Numbered from the stretch's first letter, positions 1 to 12,457 are shown. The stretch is 64,000 bases of DNA from Primula veris (GCA_963682055.1 OY821742.1:33823060-33887059); one strand, 5' to 3'. Numbers and translations are program-made. Notes: a model not told the origin generated them from the letters alone.

Positions 1-3000
1 GATACACGTATGCCTTAATATTTTCTGGTCATATACAACTGCGCAGCTACACGGTCTCTACTAAAGTATACAAAAGTAACAAAACTATATCAAACAAGGT
101 TTCGACTAACTCGCAAAATTACATATAACCAGAATATAAAACTTCAATTAATCGGCATCCTTTATGTTCTAACCGATGGTAGAAAACTTATGTACCCTCA
201 ACCTTATAACTTGTAAAACAAATCCAACTTCCAGTTTTCGATTTCTCAATATAGCTGTAAAACGAAAACAAGTTTCTCCCTAGTTAACATCCAATCAGAA
301 ACATCGGGTAACCAATTCCTTCTATGCTTAAACGTCTTATTCCTAACATGTCCCTACAAATACAAACAACAACTATAAACAAACCAGGGCTTATATTTCC
401 TAGGTAATTCAATGAATACATCCTTTAATCTAATGCCTAAATACCATTTAATCAGTTTCAATATCATTATAAACTATCCAATCAAATAAAAGAAGCAATT
501 TTTCTCTATAACCACATAAAATTATACCTACTCATCATTGAGAACCATCATCACCCAAGGACTTAACCAATTATTCTATTAGAACAAGACGTGAGCTAAT
601 CACACAAGGCTAGCATCTACTTGAATTACATCTCAGATTCTCAGCAAACTCGAGGTACACTCTTCCAATTCCTTTTGTATGTATAAATTCTCCCATGACC
701 TTTCTTTTTACCACCTTTCTTTCATAGTTCACCAAGTAGTAAAAAAAAAAATCTTTCCCAAACCTGGACATAAACTTTTGCATATGCTCAAACATGAATC
801 TCTTGAAAACTAAATAGACACTTCTAATTTGTAACCCACAACACACGCCACCAAGAAAATGTTATCCAATTAAGCTTCATAATAACGGCCATAATAATCC
901 AATTGATATCCTTACTCTTTATAAGGGGCATAAATTGTACTAGATTGCCCAGCAAAAGATGCACCATTAATAATTCAGATTCACCTATGATATAACAGAG
1001 TGGAAGTACTTACTAGTTTAAAAAAAAAAATCAGGAACATAACCTTTATTGATATCACAAACCCAATCACGATATTCACTATGTTTTTATTTATTTTCTT
1101 CTCCTGTACTTTCGCTACGCACAAGCTGAAATGTCAATTTTTTTTTTCCACCCTTTAAGTGTTAAACAATTATACCACTAGCAAAAGATCAACAAAACAA
1201 CTACTTTAAATATAAGTACTCTTTCTCCTTATAAAAAGCTACTAAATCTCGTATTCCTATGTTCTCTATCGAATCTACTTATATACGGATCCTTCACAAT
1301 CAACTACAAAATTAACAAGAATAATCAAACCTGCAACTTCTTGTTTCCTAAGAGATTCCAAAGCTTAACTTGAACATATAAGAGCTGTTTTTTTTTTTTC
1401 GTGGTTGTTATTCATTATCGCACAAACAAAAAAAACATACATAGATCCACACGATTTGAACTCATGTACATAATTCAATATTACCCAATTTGATATAATA
1501 CAATTGAATAGCCTACCAACACTCCAAACAATTATAATAACTCATGACTAGCCTTACTTACCGTAACCGACTTTAAAACTGAGTTCCGATTCGCCCGGTG
1601 AAAGGAACACTCCTACTATTTCCTTCCATAATCTAAGTCATCCAAAATCAATAATTTAGCACAATCATTCAATTATAGAAGCGCATAAAAACCAGGCTGT
1701 TCAACCCCTTTTTCTTTCTCTCTAGGTTGTTACTTGCCTCGGATGAAATTTTAAATCAATCTATAGATCCTCTTAAAAATTATAATCTTCTCTGTACTAA
1801 ATGAGAAAATTGAACAAACATCCCTTAGTTGCATTCAATAAGGAACCTGGGTAATCTAAATCCGTGCGTGCTCAACATTATTCTTACATGTTCAAACCAC
1901 AACCAACACCACCTGATAAAAGCAAGTTGAAATAACAATTCTTCAACCATCAGCCATCTCCAAAAATAAAAATAAAACACCTAATTAATGTTAATCCATT
2001 CAATCATGAAAACAAGAACAAACAACCCTCTCTCACAACAAACCAAACTTCAGGTACTGCACCTTATCATCAAGATCAACAATCATGTAACGACTTATCC
2101 AACTGAACACTACAAACCATACCTGAATTAATCTCACGTAAACTAATCATCAAGTTAATTTGCGCACTTATCTTGAAATCAGCTCATCGACCCACTTCCA
2201 AACCTTAGGCATAAAAATTCTGTCATTAAACTTACATTCTCATTCACCACAAAATATACTCCTAATCTAATCCTCAATCCAAAAGCGGGTCAGACACAAA
2301 CCTTTCCTTTTGCAGTTTCTCATTCATTGTTTCACCAAGTAGTTAGTAGTCTCCTTCAATTCGCGATTTAATCTGGTTCCTATGCTAGAAAAGTAGAATC
2401 TCTAAAACTGAATAGTCTTTTATAGTTTATAATCACTAGCATCAAGTACTAAAACCAACACAACCATAAATTAGCAACCTTGGCGACCCTAATGACAATT
2501 CTTACACAGTTTAACATACTAGAAAAATTGCTCTAACAAATTCCTTCCAAAGATGAATTACTAATAATTGGCCTGCATATTTACTAAAATACTGCTTACA
2601 TACCACCTACTAAAATATCAGTAATCAACCCAACAAAATTTGGTACTCTCATAAATTCCTATATCCAACTTTCATAAATTTTTCAAGCAAACAATAACCG
2701 AGTACTGTACTGTATAAAGATGGATCACACATCCATAACCCTGTCTCACCGCTCGCTCAAATGATTCAAACTATCATCCCCATGCCTATACGGAAACCTC
2801 AAATTATCAATCAATGTACAAAAATTTAGTCATACAAAATTAGACAAGACCGTGCATACATAATAATGACATAATCAATTGTATCACACCTAACTTGCCA
2901 CCGATGCTTAAATACTAACTTCTCTTTCTCGCCATTCGATATAAACCAAATATGTTACCAAGGTTAACATGAACACTTCAGTTAAGACAATTTTCTATTT

Positions 3001-3701
3001 CAGAAACCAACAGACTTAGGGACCAGACCAATCTAAATTTTCGACCAATCGTTTTGACAAACGACCGATCGTTCTTCTGCAGAAAATTATTGATACAAAA
3101 ACGTAAAATTCTTCAACACTTGTAAATTCCTTACATGGAACATATCACACAACTACATCATTTTAGTCCACGACATATCAACATCTATTCGCATAAAATT
3201 TTCATTACCACGCAAGTTAATAATTTAAAAACGCACTACCTAAAACCATCAACCTTACAATTCTCGCACTCTAATAGTCCGCTACTACTTGACATGCAAA
3301 CTTATACCTCATACACACTATATCAATCTACACACGCATACAAACAACACAAAAATGCGAGGGATAACCCATCACGATACGTTATTCTAAAGCACCCGAG
3401 CGTCCTCGCATACTCTAAAACTCCACATCGATAAGGTATTCCTTCACACATACCGACGAGAGGTCAACCCACTAGTTTGGCGAGCCGGAATCAACAAGCG
3501 TCCTCATTGTCCCCAAATTGCCTCACATGTGAAATTTCCTTTCATCAACTACCACTACATTCTAGCTACATGTCTTAAGCTAAATGCAACCCCCCGGTTT
3601 TTAGAAAAAGTTTGAGTTTTTGGAAAAAGTTTTGTGAAAATGATCTTGGTCCAATGGTTACCCATCTTCCCGTCGTCCCAAAGTATACAAGAACCTGGTT
3701 A
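1..3701 (-). mobile_element. Internal region of a non-coding (LARD-like) LTR retrotransposon, running off the left edge
   Basis: This stretch lies immediately downstream, on the minus strand, of an LTR end and a primer-binding site at 3702-3713. It should therefore be the internal part of an LTR retrotransposon transcribed leftwards. On both strands I find only short ORFs (under about 100 codons), none resembling gag or pol. It looks like a large non-autonomous derivative or a badly decayed element. No 3' LTR is visible before position 1, so the element must continue outside. The sequence is AT-rich with several short poly-A/T runs. Assignment rests on the adjacent LTR and PBS, not on internal sequence. 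Confidence 0.5.
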
Positions 3702-3713
3702 GCTCTGATACCA
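3702..3713 (-). promoter_or_regulatory. Primer-binding site complementary to initiator tRNA-Met
   Basis: On the minus strand this reads TGGTATCAGAGC, the standard plant retrotransposon primer-binding site matching the 3' end of initiator tRNA-Met. It lies 3 nt from the end of the LTR at 3717-4917, which fixes the element's orientation as leftward. Confidence 0.85.
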
Positions 3714-4234
3714 ACTTGTCACGCCCCAAAATTCTAAAACACGGATATCGAGGCATGGCCTTTTGAAAAGAAAGAAAACTGACCTGTTGGTACAAAATTG
3801 AAATTTTAAAAGAAAGCATTTACAAGCTAATGGAACAATTAAATGAATAAAATAAACTGTTTGCTAAAAGCGGCTACAAGACAGGATTTATAAAAGCTGA
3901 AAATAACTAACGAATGAATTTACCCGTAGGCTACAACCTCAAAAACAATCTAAGTAAAAAGAAAGCAAAAACCCGAACCCATGTGATGCCTTGCTAAAGC
4001 TCTTAACCATAGGTATCAACCTAAGTTGTACCTTAAATACAAAATTGTAACGGTGAGTCCCACGCACATAACTAGACGGGACGGCACCACAAACACCGTC
4101 ACTCCATCCCATAAATGCAAGAGCTCAGAAATTCTACAACTACGATAATCGACGTATAAAAAGAAATATAATAACATTCTACAACTGGATAAATTGAATA
4201 AATTAAATAACTTTAACACACATCTATAGCATAC

Positions 4235-4590
4235 ACCTACCCCAATCCGTAAGGTAGATCATTCCCTATCCCTTCGGCCGTCTTATGTCCCCGGAATTAG
4301 GGAGAGACATAGACCATTGCAACATAAAGGTAGATTTATAGTGCGCACTTGGACCTCTCACGCCACTCGTCCCAGTCCGTAAGACGAGTCATTCCCTATC
4401 CCTTCGGCCGTCTTATGTCCTCGGAATTAGGGAGAGACATAGACCATTGCTAACATAAAAGTAAATAGAGTGCACACTAGGACCTCTCACGCCACTCGCC
4501 CCAGTCCGTAAGACGAGTCATTCTCTATCCCCTCGGCCGTCTTCTGTCCCCGGAATTAGGGTGAGACAGAGACCATTGTCATTACAGCTA
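4235..4590. repeat. Tandem repeat, ~130-bp unit, about 2.7 copies, inside the LTR
   Basis: Three diverged copies share the phrases CCAGTCCGTAAG, CCTTCGGCCGTCTT and GGAATTAGGG plus an AGACCATTG tail. They are spaced about 130 bp apart (starts near 4241, 4371 and 4500). The array is relatively GC-rich compared with its surroundings. Confidence 0.9.
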
Positions 4591-4596
4591 AATCAC

Positions 4597-4710
4597 AAGG
4601 CCTCGGCCAATAATATAAAATCATCCAATTAACACAATCTCATACGTATAAATATTAAGGCCTCGGCCAATAATATTATACTATTCAAATAACACCATCT
4701 CATACGTCAC
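4597..4710. repeat. Tandem repeat, ~60-bp unit, 2 copies
   Basis: AAGGCCTCGGCCAATAATAT recurs at 4597 and 4657, each followed by similar sequence ending in CTCATACGT. It is a second, independent tandem duplication inside the same LTR. Confidence 0.85.
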
Positions 4711-4917
4711 TTAACGTAATACAACATAACACATAACCACATGTACTAAATTCATAACTAGCCAAACGCTATAACAACATAAAATCACTTTCAGGCATTT
4801 TAACAAACACCTTGTATGCATAAATTACAATTCACCATTATTCAACATAAATTTATCCAATTTCATCAATAATTACATAATCACATAATCAACGCATAAA
4901 ACATACAAATCAATGCA

Positions 4918-5075
4918 TGATGTTCGTAGAGTTGGTTAGGCCCCTCTGTTCAAGTCCATAAATCGCTTGAATATATACTTGTGTGAGTGCAGAAAACTCC
5001 CGGTTAAATTAAACTTGTTTTCTTATTTTGATCAATGGAATATGATTTTAACTATCTCAATTTTGCATTTTTTTG
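4918..5075 (+). repeat. Dispersed repeat, partner at 59428-59575
   Basis: About 155 bp directly outside the LTR match 59428-59575 in the same orientation, sharing for example TTAGGCCCCTCTGTTC, GTGCAGAAAAC and TTTGATCAATG. Nature unknown. It may be the flank of a duplicated gene segment, because the partner lies just 3' of the PAF1 gene fragment. Confidence 0.75.
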
Positions 5076-5725
5076 CTTTAGTTTTTAGCCTATATAATTT
5101 ATATTTACTAATATTTATATACTATTGCTATACGAAATGTTTTAGTATGTAATAACAAAAACAGATGTAACTTTGAAAGGGTTGCCAAAAATAAAAATTA
5201 AGTGCTTGCCGAAATGAGTTATTAACAAATTACTCTGAAAACACTATAGAAAAAATCAAATTAGTATAAATTATTGGGTTTTCCGTGGCAACCCTTAGTC
5301 ACATAAACGGCTCCGCCCTTGTGCTTCACAACCCTTATTAACATATGTCATTTATAGATGTGATGTGTGTCATAATTAAAATAGGTTTTTATATTACATA
5401 ATTTTCACAAATAATATACCAGCTCAAATCTTGGTTTTTTTTATATATATAACTGGTAGGGAAAATGTACATTTTTGTTAATAATTAAATAAAAATATGG
5501 GGTAAAAACCCCACAAAAAATAAAGGATGTTATTGTTGCACTTACAGAATAAAGCTTAAATCTGCAAACTGACATAAACTTATGGACTAATATAGAAATA
5601 AAATAAGCAAGTTCCACGCGTCCCTTCAATACTTCAGTTGCGACCACCTCTTCACGTGAAAAGTAATTTATTTGACTTTCTCCTTTTAGAGAGACTGTCT
5701 CTCTTCAAAAATTCTTCAAAATTCA
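5076..5725. other. Intergenic, nothing recognised
   Basis: AT-rich sequence between the dispersed repeat and the LINE tail. Only short ORFs with no recognisable domain are present. Confidence 0.6.
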
Positions 5726-6900
5726 TCATTTGATTCGTAGGTAATGGATTTCTTTCACTTCAGTGATGATTACGCCCTTTAGATAATATAGGAAATCTTC
5801 TAAACAAGTTGAAATTAATGGATCTTTATCGCACCCCAGATTAGACAGGTAATCTTCTCCTCTATTACCCTCTCTTTCTATATGCATAATTCTCAATTCA
5901 CGAAGTTTGAATTGCTGAATAATTAGATATATGATATAGATTAGATCACAGGGGCAACCATCAATTTTGAATTTATGATATAATTTAGGAGGACACAACC
6001 ACTTTACCACTTTTAGCTTTTTAGCTTTTTTGCTCACAACATTTACCCCAAGTTTAATATCAAAATTTGAAGGAAAACACTTATCTTTGCCTGAGTGAAG
6101 TTTAATCAACTTAGTGACTTCTTCACAAATCTTAGCACCATTCATTTTTATGTTGTCATATTTAGTGCTGCATCTTACTTTCCATATTTCCCACACAATA
6201 AAAACACGTATACTTTTACACAGTTTCCATTGAATTTTAGATTTAGTAGTACCTGATTGTGACCACCAAGAAATAAAATGGCCCCTTATTTGCTCTGAAT
6301 TATTTGGAACTCTCAATAGATTACAATAGTACTTCCAAACTTCTTTACCTATAGGTCCACTGCTGAATAAGTGTTTTCTTTCATCTATATTATTTCCAAG
6401 TCTTTGAATTGCATGATCCAAATGTATAGCTTTGTTGAAGAGTTTTCAGATAAAACAAGAGATCTTCACACGCATGATTTTATCCCAACTTACTTTGCTT
6501 ATCCAATTTGTAGAGGACTTGCTTCTCATAATCTCCCAAGCTGATTTAATACTGAAGTTCCCTTTCTTCTTACCTTTCCAAATGGTTGTATCTTCTCTTA
6601 GCGTATGAATATTGATATCACTAGAAAAGCGATGCCTTAAGTTTGCTGGAATAATATTAGTGATCTTTTCTCTGTCCCACTCCCCATTTGTAATAATATC
6701 TTTATCCATGATATTATTGTCTAGGTTAGCATCGTTCAAATGACCATCACCAAACCAGTTATCTTGTTGACGGAAATTTTTCCATCACCTAGGAGCCAAA
6801 TAATATGCTTTTCAGCTTCACTTCTAATTTTCAACATTCTAGTCCAAGTATTATCCCCATTCTCATTAGTAGCACAATTAGGATGCTAATTTCTGCAGAT
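5726..6900 (-). pseudogene. LINE (L1-type) 3' remnant: reverse-transcriptase zinc-binding and C-terminal region
   Basis: Read leftward, three frames together give the C-terminal part of a plant L1-type ORF2. Near 6740-6880 there is a TW-RMLK-R-EAEKHI-W-LGDGK block that in relatives precedes a WHD-NW motif. At 6446-6739 comes a DTTIWKGKKKGNFSIKSAW block. At 5726-6421 comes the zinc-binding-like HLF...KEVWKYY block, with a VWEIWKVR stretch and a distal remnant resembling RNase H. The endonuclease and the catalytic RT are absent, as expected for a 5'-truncated or eroded copy. Frameshifts near 6435 and 6745 and stop codons break it. No poly-A tail or target duplication was found. It is a different copy from the LINE at 17.6-20.8 kb. 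Confidence 0.75.
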
Positions 6901-7768
6901 CTTGGTTTTTGTATCAGTATATATAAGATGTCTAAACTGTTTTAAATATATAAAGTAAAAAAGGTCCATTAGGCAATGTATAACAATAAAGGGTTCATAT
7001 TTACTATTTTTGTTTTATGTTATGTTGTACTTGATTATAGTCGACAAGTAAATAATGTTTAGTTTACCCAAAAGGTTTCATAATCTATTCAACCTTTTTC
7101 TATTTTCAGTGTTACTCTGTTTGATTATGGGTATTCAAGATGAGAAAAATTCATTGGTCATTGTTCTTTTCATTCCAAAGAACTCAAAGGTATGAAATTG
7201 CAACTTTTTATTTCATCTATTTTAAACCTATCTCTTTGTTTTGTCTTATATCTGAAATTCTAAGCGCCTGAGTTCTAACTGCAGTTACGCTGGTTAAGTT
7301 GCATCTCTAGATATCATTTCCTTGAAACAAGTAGTATGCAATCTTCTAGATCTTCTCTATAATTTTTTCCGCCAGGTTTGGTGGATACTGAATTGCACCT
7401 AAGGTCGCAACTGTATTGTATTACACAAAATGTTAGACATCAACACAAAATTGTTTGTTAAAATAATGACAAGGGAAACAAGATGACCATAAAACACGTC
7501 CTAACAATCTCCAGTTTGTCATTGTTTTAACGAAAGGTGAGTCTCAAACATATAACATATAACCAGACAACTATAGACCAGAAAAACTCCCCTTGCAACT
7601 TAGCACACATTTAAAAGCAAAGCATTGAAGAATTAAATATAAGTGCATTACAGACCAAATATTAAAATAAGGAAAAACATTGTCTCAAAACTCATAAACT
7701 TTCTTCCCCTTTTTGTCAACACATGACAAGGGGAAAAGTCATCAAACATTGCCACAAGGGGCACTTTT
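6901..7768. other. Intergenic, nothing recognised
   Basis: No coding, terminal-repeat or RNA signal was recognised between the LINE remnant and the next pseudogene. Confidence 0.55.
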
Positions 7769-9433
7769 TTATGCAGAAGCAAACTCATCATCTGACTCTT
7801 CAAGGAGACTCTTGTCAATTGCAGAAGAACCAACATAAGCTTTCTTCTTGCAATCTGTCACTAACTTGGATAGCTTCCTAAGCACATCACAACTAGAGTA
7901 ACTTTCAGTTGCCTTAGTGTCACTTCCCACCTTCTCTTTTTCTTCGCCCATGTCAGCTTCTTTCTAAACATCTGTCTTCTTTTGCTGTATATTTTCCAAC
8001 TTCAGCAGCAACATCTTTCTTAACACTAGTTTCTATCTCAATCTCAACGGATTGACCTTTATCTGATTTCTCAATTTGAATACCCTTTCTCTTAGCAGCA
8101 AATTTCTTGTTTGTACCTGCACCCTTGCTACTTTTAGCAGTTGCAACTTTATTTAAGGAACCATCCTCATTAACATAGTCTTCAATATTGATAATAGAAT
8201 CAGAATGATATCCTTTATCAACAGTAGGACTTATACCCAAGAATTCCCTACTTTACTTTAGAAGAATCTAAAGAGCAACTACTTCTTTGTCTAAAGCCAG
8301 CCTAGCTGCTGTGATTTCTTCCATTCTTTGAGCCACATAGACTTCAAAAAAATTTGCATTGCTGTTAGTTGCAACATGGGTGAGTTGTAGTTTTTGTTGC
8401 ATTAGCATTTTTTTAAATTGGGAATGTCCAAGACATGACCCTCAGGTAGCTATTTTTTTTAGGAAACAGAATAGGGGGACGAATATCATTTATTTTAAGA
8501 GTTTTCAGAAAGGACTTTGCTCCCTTAAAGTTAAGAGGAAACCAGTTTTGTGATAAAACAAGGATAGGGAAAAATCTCCAAATTTTATCCAAAACATGTT
8601 TTCCAAAATTCAACTCCATCCTAGTTCCAACCCTATAGAGAAACCTAGCAATGGTTTTGTTTAAAAAGGTTGTTTGCTTAGCAGGTAACCATTTGATAGT
8701 ACCTATTTTTACCAGAACACAGTAAGACAGTTTAAAAGATGAGGATTTCACCCCCTAATTATTCCAACTCGCCTCTGTACCAGTCAACTCAAAGACAAGA
8801 GCATCATCATCAATATTAGTTTACTCATTAGTTGCAACTGATTTACAACCGATTGCAGCATTGATAGTTTAAGGAGTAAGAGAAATAGTCTGGCCCCTCA
8901 CAAAAACCCTAGTATAGCAATAAGAAGAGGTATCAAACACACTTACATGCAGATTAGCATAAAATTCTTTCACCACATAGTCAACATAGCTCAAGGGATA
9001 AATCACAGTAATTTCTAGCCCAGTCTTCTTGAGCAAATTCATCACATACTGCCTAACTTCTTTGTTACTATCCAGGTTTAATTTACGTTCAGAGAACAGC
9101 TTTTTATGAGCACAATTTATAAACCTATCTAAGCTTAGTTGATTCCAAAATCTCGGAGCAGTTTTACACTTTTACTAAAGCTATCAGAATAGTGAAAGCA
9201 TATCTTCAGGTTCAAGAGGACCTGAATTTTTACATTTTTGAGCCATACTCTTTCTCGGTTTCCTAGCTTTTGGAGAGGATGGGCTTACTTACTTTTGGCA
9301 AAGGTTGGTCCTCAGCTGGTTTCTTTGATTTTCGCTTCTTGTCTTTGAGTTGCTCATCAAATCCGACTGCTACAGGAACAACGTCGGTAGCATCATTGGG
9401 ATCTTAAAGAGCTTTTGATTGGCAGCTTGACAT
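7769..9433 (-). pseudogene. Broken gene for a 'putative plant transposon protein' domain (Transposase_32-like) protein
   Basis: Reading leftward from an ATG at 9433, a lysine-rich N-terminus (DKKRKSKKPAED) leads to a central domain. This contains RQYVMNLLKKTGLEITVIYP, VDYVVKEFYANL, VFVRGQTISLTP and then a WLPAK...RFLYRVGTRMELNFGKH segment (8413-8751). The order and wording match the plant domain family named 'putative plant transposon protein', often found beside retrotransposon gag-like genes. A coiled-coil-like stretch (RMEEITAARLALDKEV, near 8300) and an acidic/lysine-rich tail to 7769 follow. Stop codons occur near 9405, 9260 and 8870, with frame changes near 9200 and 8240. The biochemical role of the family is unknown. 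I infer one decayed gene because the blocks lie in consistent order on one strand. Confidence 0.65.
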
Positions 9434-9754
9434 CATTGCTCATCAAATCCGAGAGATGTTAGAGACATAGGATACGAATAGAGAGAGGGAGCAAAGTAGG
9501 TTGCAATTGCCTCTTTGGAACAGTCAGCTTATTTAACCATCGTTAGTTTACAAAATGAAGGGTTACATGATGTTTTTAAATAACTAATTTATTTTTTCTA
9601 TTTTCAACAAATTAGAATTTGATAAATTAAAAATAAATTGCACAACACACTAAAAACCCAAATAAAAATATAAAACCATATGGGGGCCTACCCTAAACTT
9701 AAATATTAATCAAAACTTAAATATTAACTAATTTATTTTTAAATAACTAATTTA

Positions 9755-10712
9755 TTCTTCTTCCGACTACTCAAGAGAACTCCTAAGAAATCACTCACTA
9801 GATTCAATATGTTCATTATCCAATCTCAAACTATTCCACCAGGCAGATACCTTTTCGTGATACTAGTTATAAATATCATCGACGGGATGTGAAGTTTTTC
9901 AGCTTCCGAGTACCTATTAAACCTTTCCCAAGCAGCTTCACGGGTTCTCTATGAACTAGCTACTTTCCCGGGGACACTTGATATATTCCAAATTGCATCA
10001 AATACGAAACGGAAAGTATAATTTAATACAACTGGGCCCTACTAGACTAGATACCCTCACAAGTTTATTGGAAGACTTGTAGTCCTCGCACATATCTACA
10101 GAAATCGAGATCCATTGTTCTTTTTTTGGGTAGAAATTAAATTTTTCGGCCCTGTTAGAAGGCCGCCAAACAAAATCCTCACCAATAGATTAATTACTAT
10201 TCTCGCATTGTCCGAATTTGATACACTGCCAATGTTCTTCCAACAACCCATTCTCGGTTCATCGCCAATTCTAGAGTTGGATCTTAATCTTAGTGCTGGA
10301 AATCTTTCCCATGCCCAAATCTAAACATACTGCATTTGTGCCCATAGCTTAATTCTCTCCTGATCTACCCTTTCTTCACTCATACTCACAATTTTTTCCT
10401 TCAGTGATTTCAAGTCCCGGTATATGCAGGCAAGAACACTGGGGAAAAGGGCCAACCTCTTTCCCTTAGAGAGTGCAAAACCAATTTTGTGCAAATGTTT
10501 CCCAACTGTGTCATGGGTAACCAGGAAGACATGATGAGAGGGCCACAACACAAGGAAGGCCACATGCGCAACATGACTACCGTTTCCCATAAACACACTT
10601 ATCCACATTGACTAGGAGACTTTTCGGATCTTCCTCTTGTTGAGCTCCTTTCTCACCTTCAATGGACATAACCAATATTTTAAATAAGAAAATGTACAAT
10701 TTCATCATATAT
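9755..10712 (-). pseudogene. Left arm of long inverted repeat: plant-mobile-domain (PMD) gene fragment
   Basis: Read leftward this arm encodes FMGNGSHVAHVAFLVLWPSH, then VGKHLHKIGFALSKGKRLAL and SVLACIYRDLKSLKEKI (10321-10608). Further on come decayed versions of the WERFPAL block and downstream PMD sequence. These are hallmarks of the plant mobile domain, the aminotransferase-like family that includes MAIN and MAIL1 and is widespread in transposons. Beyond about 10320 the frame is broken repeatedly. The arm is the reverse complement of 10724-11686 along its whole length, with scattered differences and small indels. The arms meet at an approximately 11-nt loop. Confidence 0.75.
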
Positions 10713-10723
10713 TTTACCTTGTC

Positions 10724-11686
10724 TATATGATGAAATTCTATATTTCCTTGTTTAAATATTGGTTATGTCCATTGAAGGTGAAAAAGGAGCTCAACAAGAG
10801 GAAGAGCCGAAAAGTCTTCCAGTCAACATGGATGAGTGCGTTCATGGGAAACGGTAGTCATGTTGCGCATGTGGCCTTTCTTGTGTTGTGTCTTTCTGGT
10901 CATGTCTTCCCGGTTACCCTTGACACCGTTGGGAAACCTTTGCACAAAATTGGTTTTGCACTCTATAAGGGAAAGAGATTGGCCATTTCCCCCTCTGTCC
11001 TTGCCTGCATATACCGGGACTTTAAATCACAAGAGGAAAAATTGTGAGTATGAGTGAAGAAATGGTAGATCTGGAGAGACTTAAGCTATGGGTACAAATT
11101 CATTATGTTCAGAATTGGGTATGGGAAAGATTTCCAGCACTAAGACCATGACCAAACTCTAGAAGTGATGGTGAGCCGAGAATGGGTTGCTGGAATAATA
11201 TTGAGTTTATCAAATACGAACAATGTGGGAATGCTAATCAATCTGCTGGTGAGAAGTTCGTTTGGCGACCTTATAGCATGGCCGAAAAAGTTGATTTCTA
11301 CCCGAAAAATGGAACAATGTGTCTCGATTTCTCCATCTATGTGCAGAGACTACAAGTCTTTCGCTAAACTTATGAGGGTATCTAGTCTAGTAGAGCGAGG
11401 TTGTATTGAATCATAATTTTCGTTTTGTGTTTCGATTCAATTTGGAATAGATCAAGATATCCCCGGAAAAGTAGCTAGTTTTGAGAAACCCCCTGAAGCT
11501 TCTAGGGAAATGTTCAATAGGTGATCGGAAGCTGAAAAACTTCACATCCCATCAAGGGTGCTTATAGCTAATATCACGTGAAGGTATCAGACCTGATGGA
11601 CTAATTTGAGGTTGGGTAATGAACATATTGAATTTAGTGTTAGGCGTTTTCGTAAAATCCCACTGAGTAGTCGGGAGAAGAATGAG
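10724..11686 (+). pseudogene. Right arm of long inverted repeat: plant-mobile-domain (PMD) gene fragment
   Basis: The plus strand encodes FMGNGSHVAHVAFLVLCLSG, IGFALYKGKRLAISPSVLAC and IYRDFKSQEEKL (to 11047). After a frameshift come WVWERFPALRP, GEPRMGCWNNIEFIKYEQCG and WRPYSMAEKVDFYPKNG (11100-11367). This is the same PMD fragment as the left arm in mirror image. Stop codons follow KL and interrupt RP/PNS. Homology with the left arm continues past the coding match to about 11686, so the inverted duplication copied a DNA segment rather than a transcript limited to the ORF. Confidence 0.75.
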
Positions 11687-12457
11687 ACTATAAGTGAGGA
11701 TATTACTACATCTTCTACTTTTACATGATCCCGAATACCTGTTCAGCATTGTCACATAGAAGTCTGGACTCAAGTAAAGGTTCTATATATGTTGAATATT
11801 CAAGTTAATGGGTACCACTTCATTTCATCGAGTTCTTGCTTTTCAGCCGACCATTGTAGAACATGAAAAGGGATAGGAGAATTAAATAGCAGATTTGGTT
11901 TCTTATGTTTAAAAAATTGTAAATATGAGGCTATTGTTTTTAATGTCTTCAAGTGAATCCGAGTATGTTGTAAATACGCATGAGCCTTCCAGTTAGTTCT
12001 GTCTTCAACTAATTTGTTTTTACAAATGTCGTGGATTTCTTTGGTTTTACTTTGTACTCAGAACATAGATGTCAAAAGATTTAATATGTTGTCTTTGTTT
12101 TAGATGCATGTGTTTTATCAAAGACAACCAACAAAATTTATGTTTCCGGAGCTGCATATCTTCATCATACAAAAGTCATTACGGCAATGTCAAATGTTCT
12201 ATAATCAGCATAGTTAACATGTTAATAACCTTCTTTTGTACCCCAATACTTATACTATTCATTATATTCTTGAGTTTATTTATTTAAATTATAATGCAAT
12301 GAACTTTTGTCACCATAGTCTACTTAGTTCTAGTTGGTTTAACTATATTACAGTAACTATCATAGTCTCATATCATTGCTTCACGTTCCCCATACCTTTT
12401 CTTTTTCTAGGCTTGCTTACTTCTTATATGTCTTTCAAGTTGGTACCTTCTTGCACT
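11687..12457. other. Spacer, nothing recognised
   Basis: AT-rich sequence between the palindrome and the TOPLESS-related fragment. It could include intron sequence of that gene, but I saw no matching exon upstream of 12458. Confidence 0.5.

Larger units (their letters stand above)
3717..4917 (-). mobile_element. LTR (5' LTR of a minus-strand element)
   Basis: The interval is bounded by TG at 3717 and CA at 4917 on the plus strand and sits next to a tRNA-Met primer-binding site, as expected for the 5' LTR of a minus-strand element. The 3717 end (TGTCACGCCCC) is a common plant Ty3/gypsy LTR end. The outer boundary at 4917 is supported because the flank from 4918 onward matches another locus in this window (59428 onward). 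The LTR carries two internal tandem arrays. No partner LTR is in the window, so length and outer edge are inferred. Lineage within Ty3/gypsy is not resolved. Confidence 0.65.
9755..11686. repeat. Long inverted repeat, ~960-bp arms, ~11-nt loop
   Basis: The outer ends are TTCTTCTTCCGACTACTC at the left and its near-complement ending AGTCGGGAGAAGAA at the right. The inner ends are TTTCATCATATA and TATATGATGAAA, around a loop at about 10713-10723. The arms have diverged by many substitutions but remain collinear. A transcript across it would fold into a hairpin of nearly 1 kb. Confidence 0.9.

Noticed and set aside
610..846. 78-codon minus-strand ORF
   Set aside because: No domain, no neighbouring exon or splice signals; typical chance ORF.
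3135..3434. 99-codon ORF in the left non-coding element
   Set aside because: Low-complexity composition without recognisable domain, in a region with many similar chance ORFs.
3702..3713. TGGTATCAGAGC considered as part of a tRNA-Met gene
   Set aside because: No cloverleaf or A/B boxes; it is next to an LTR end, so it is a primer-binding site. The same holds for 13366-13377.
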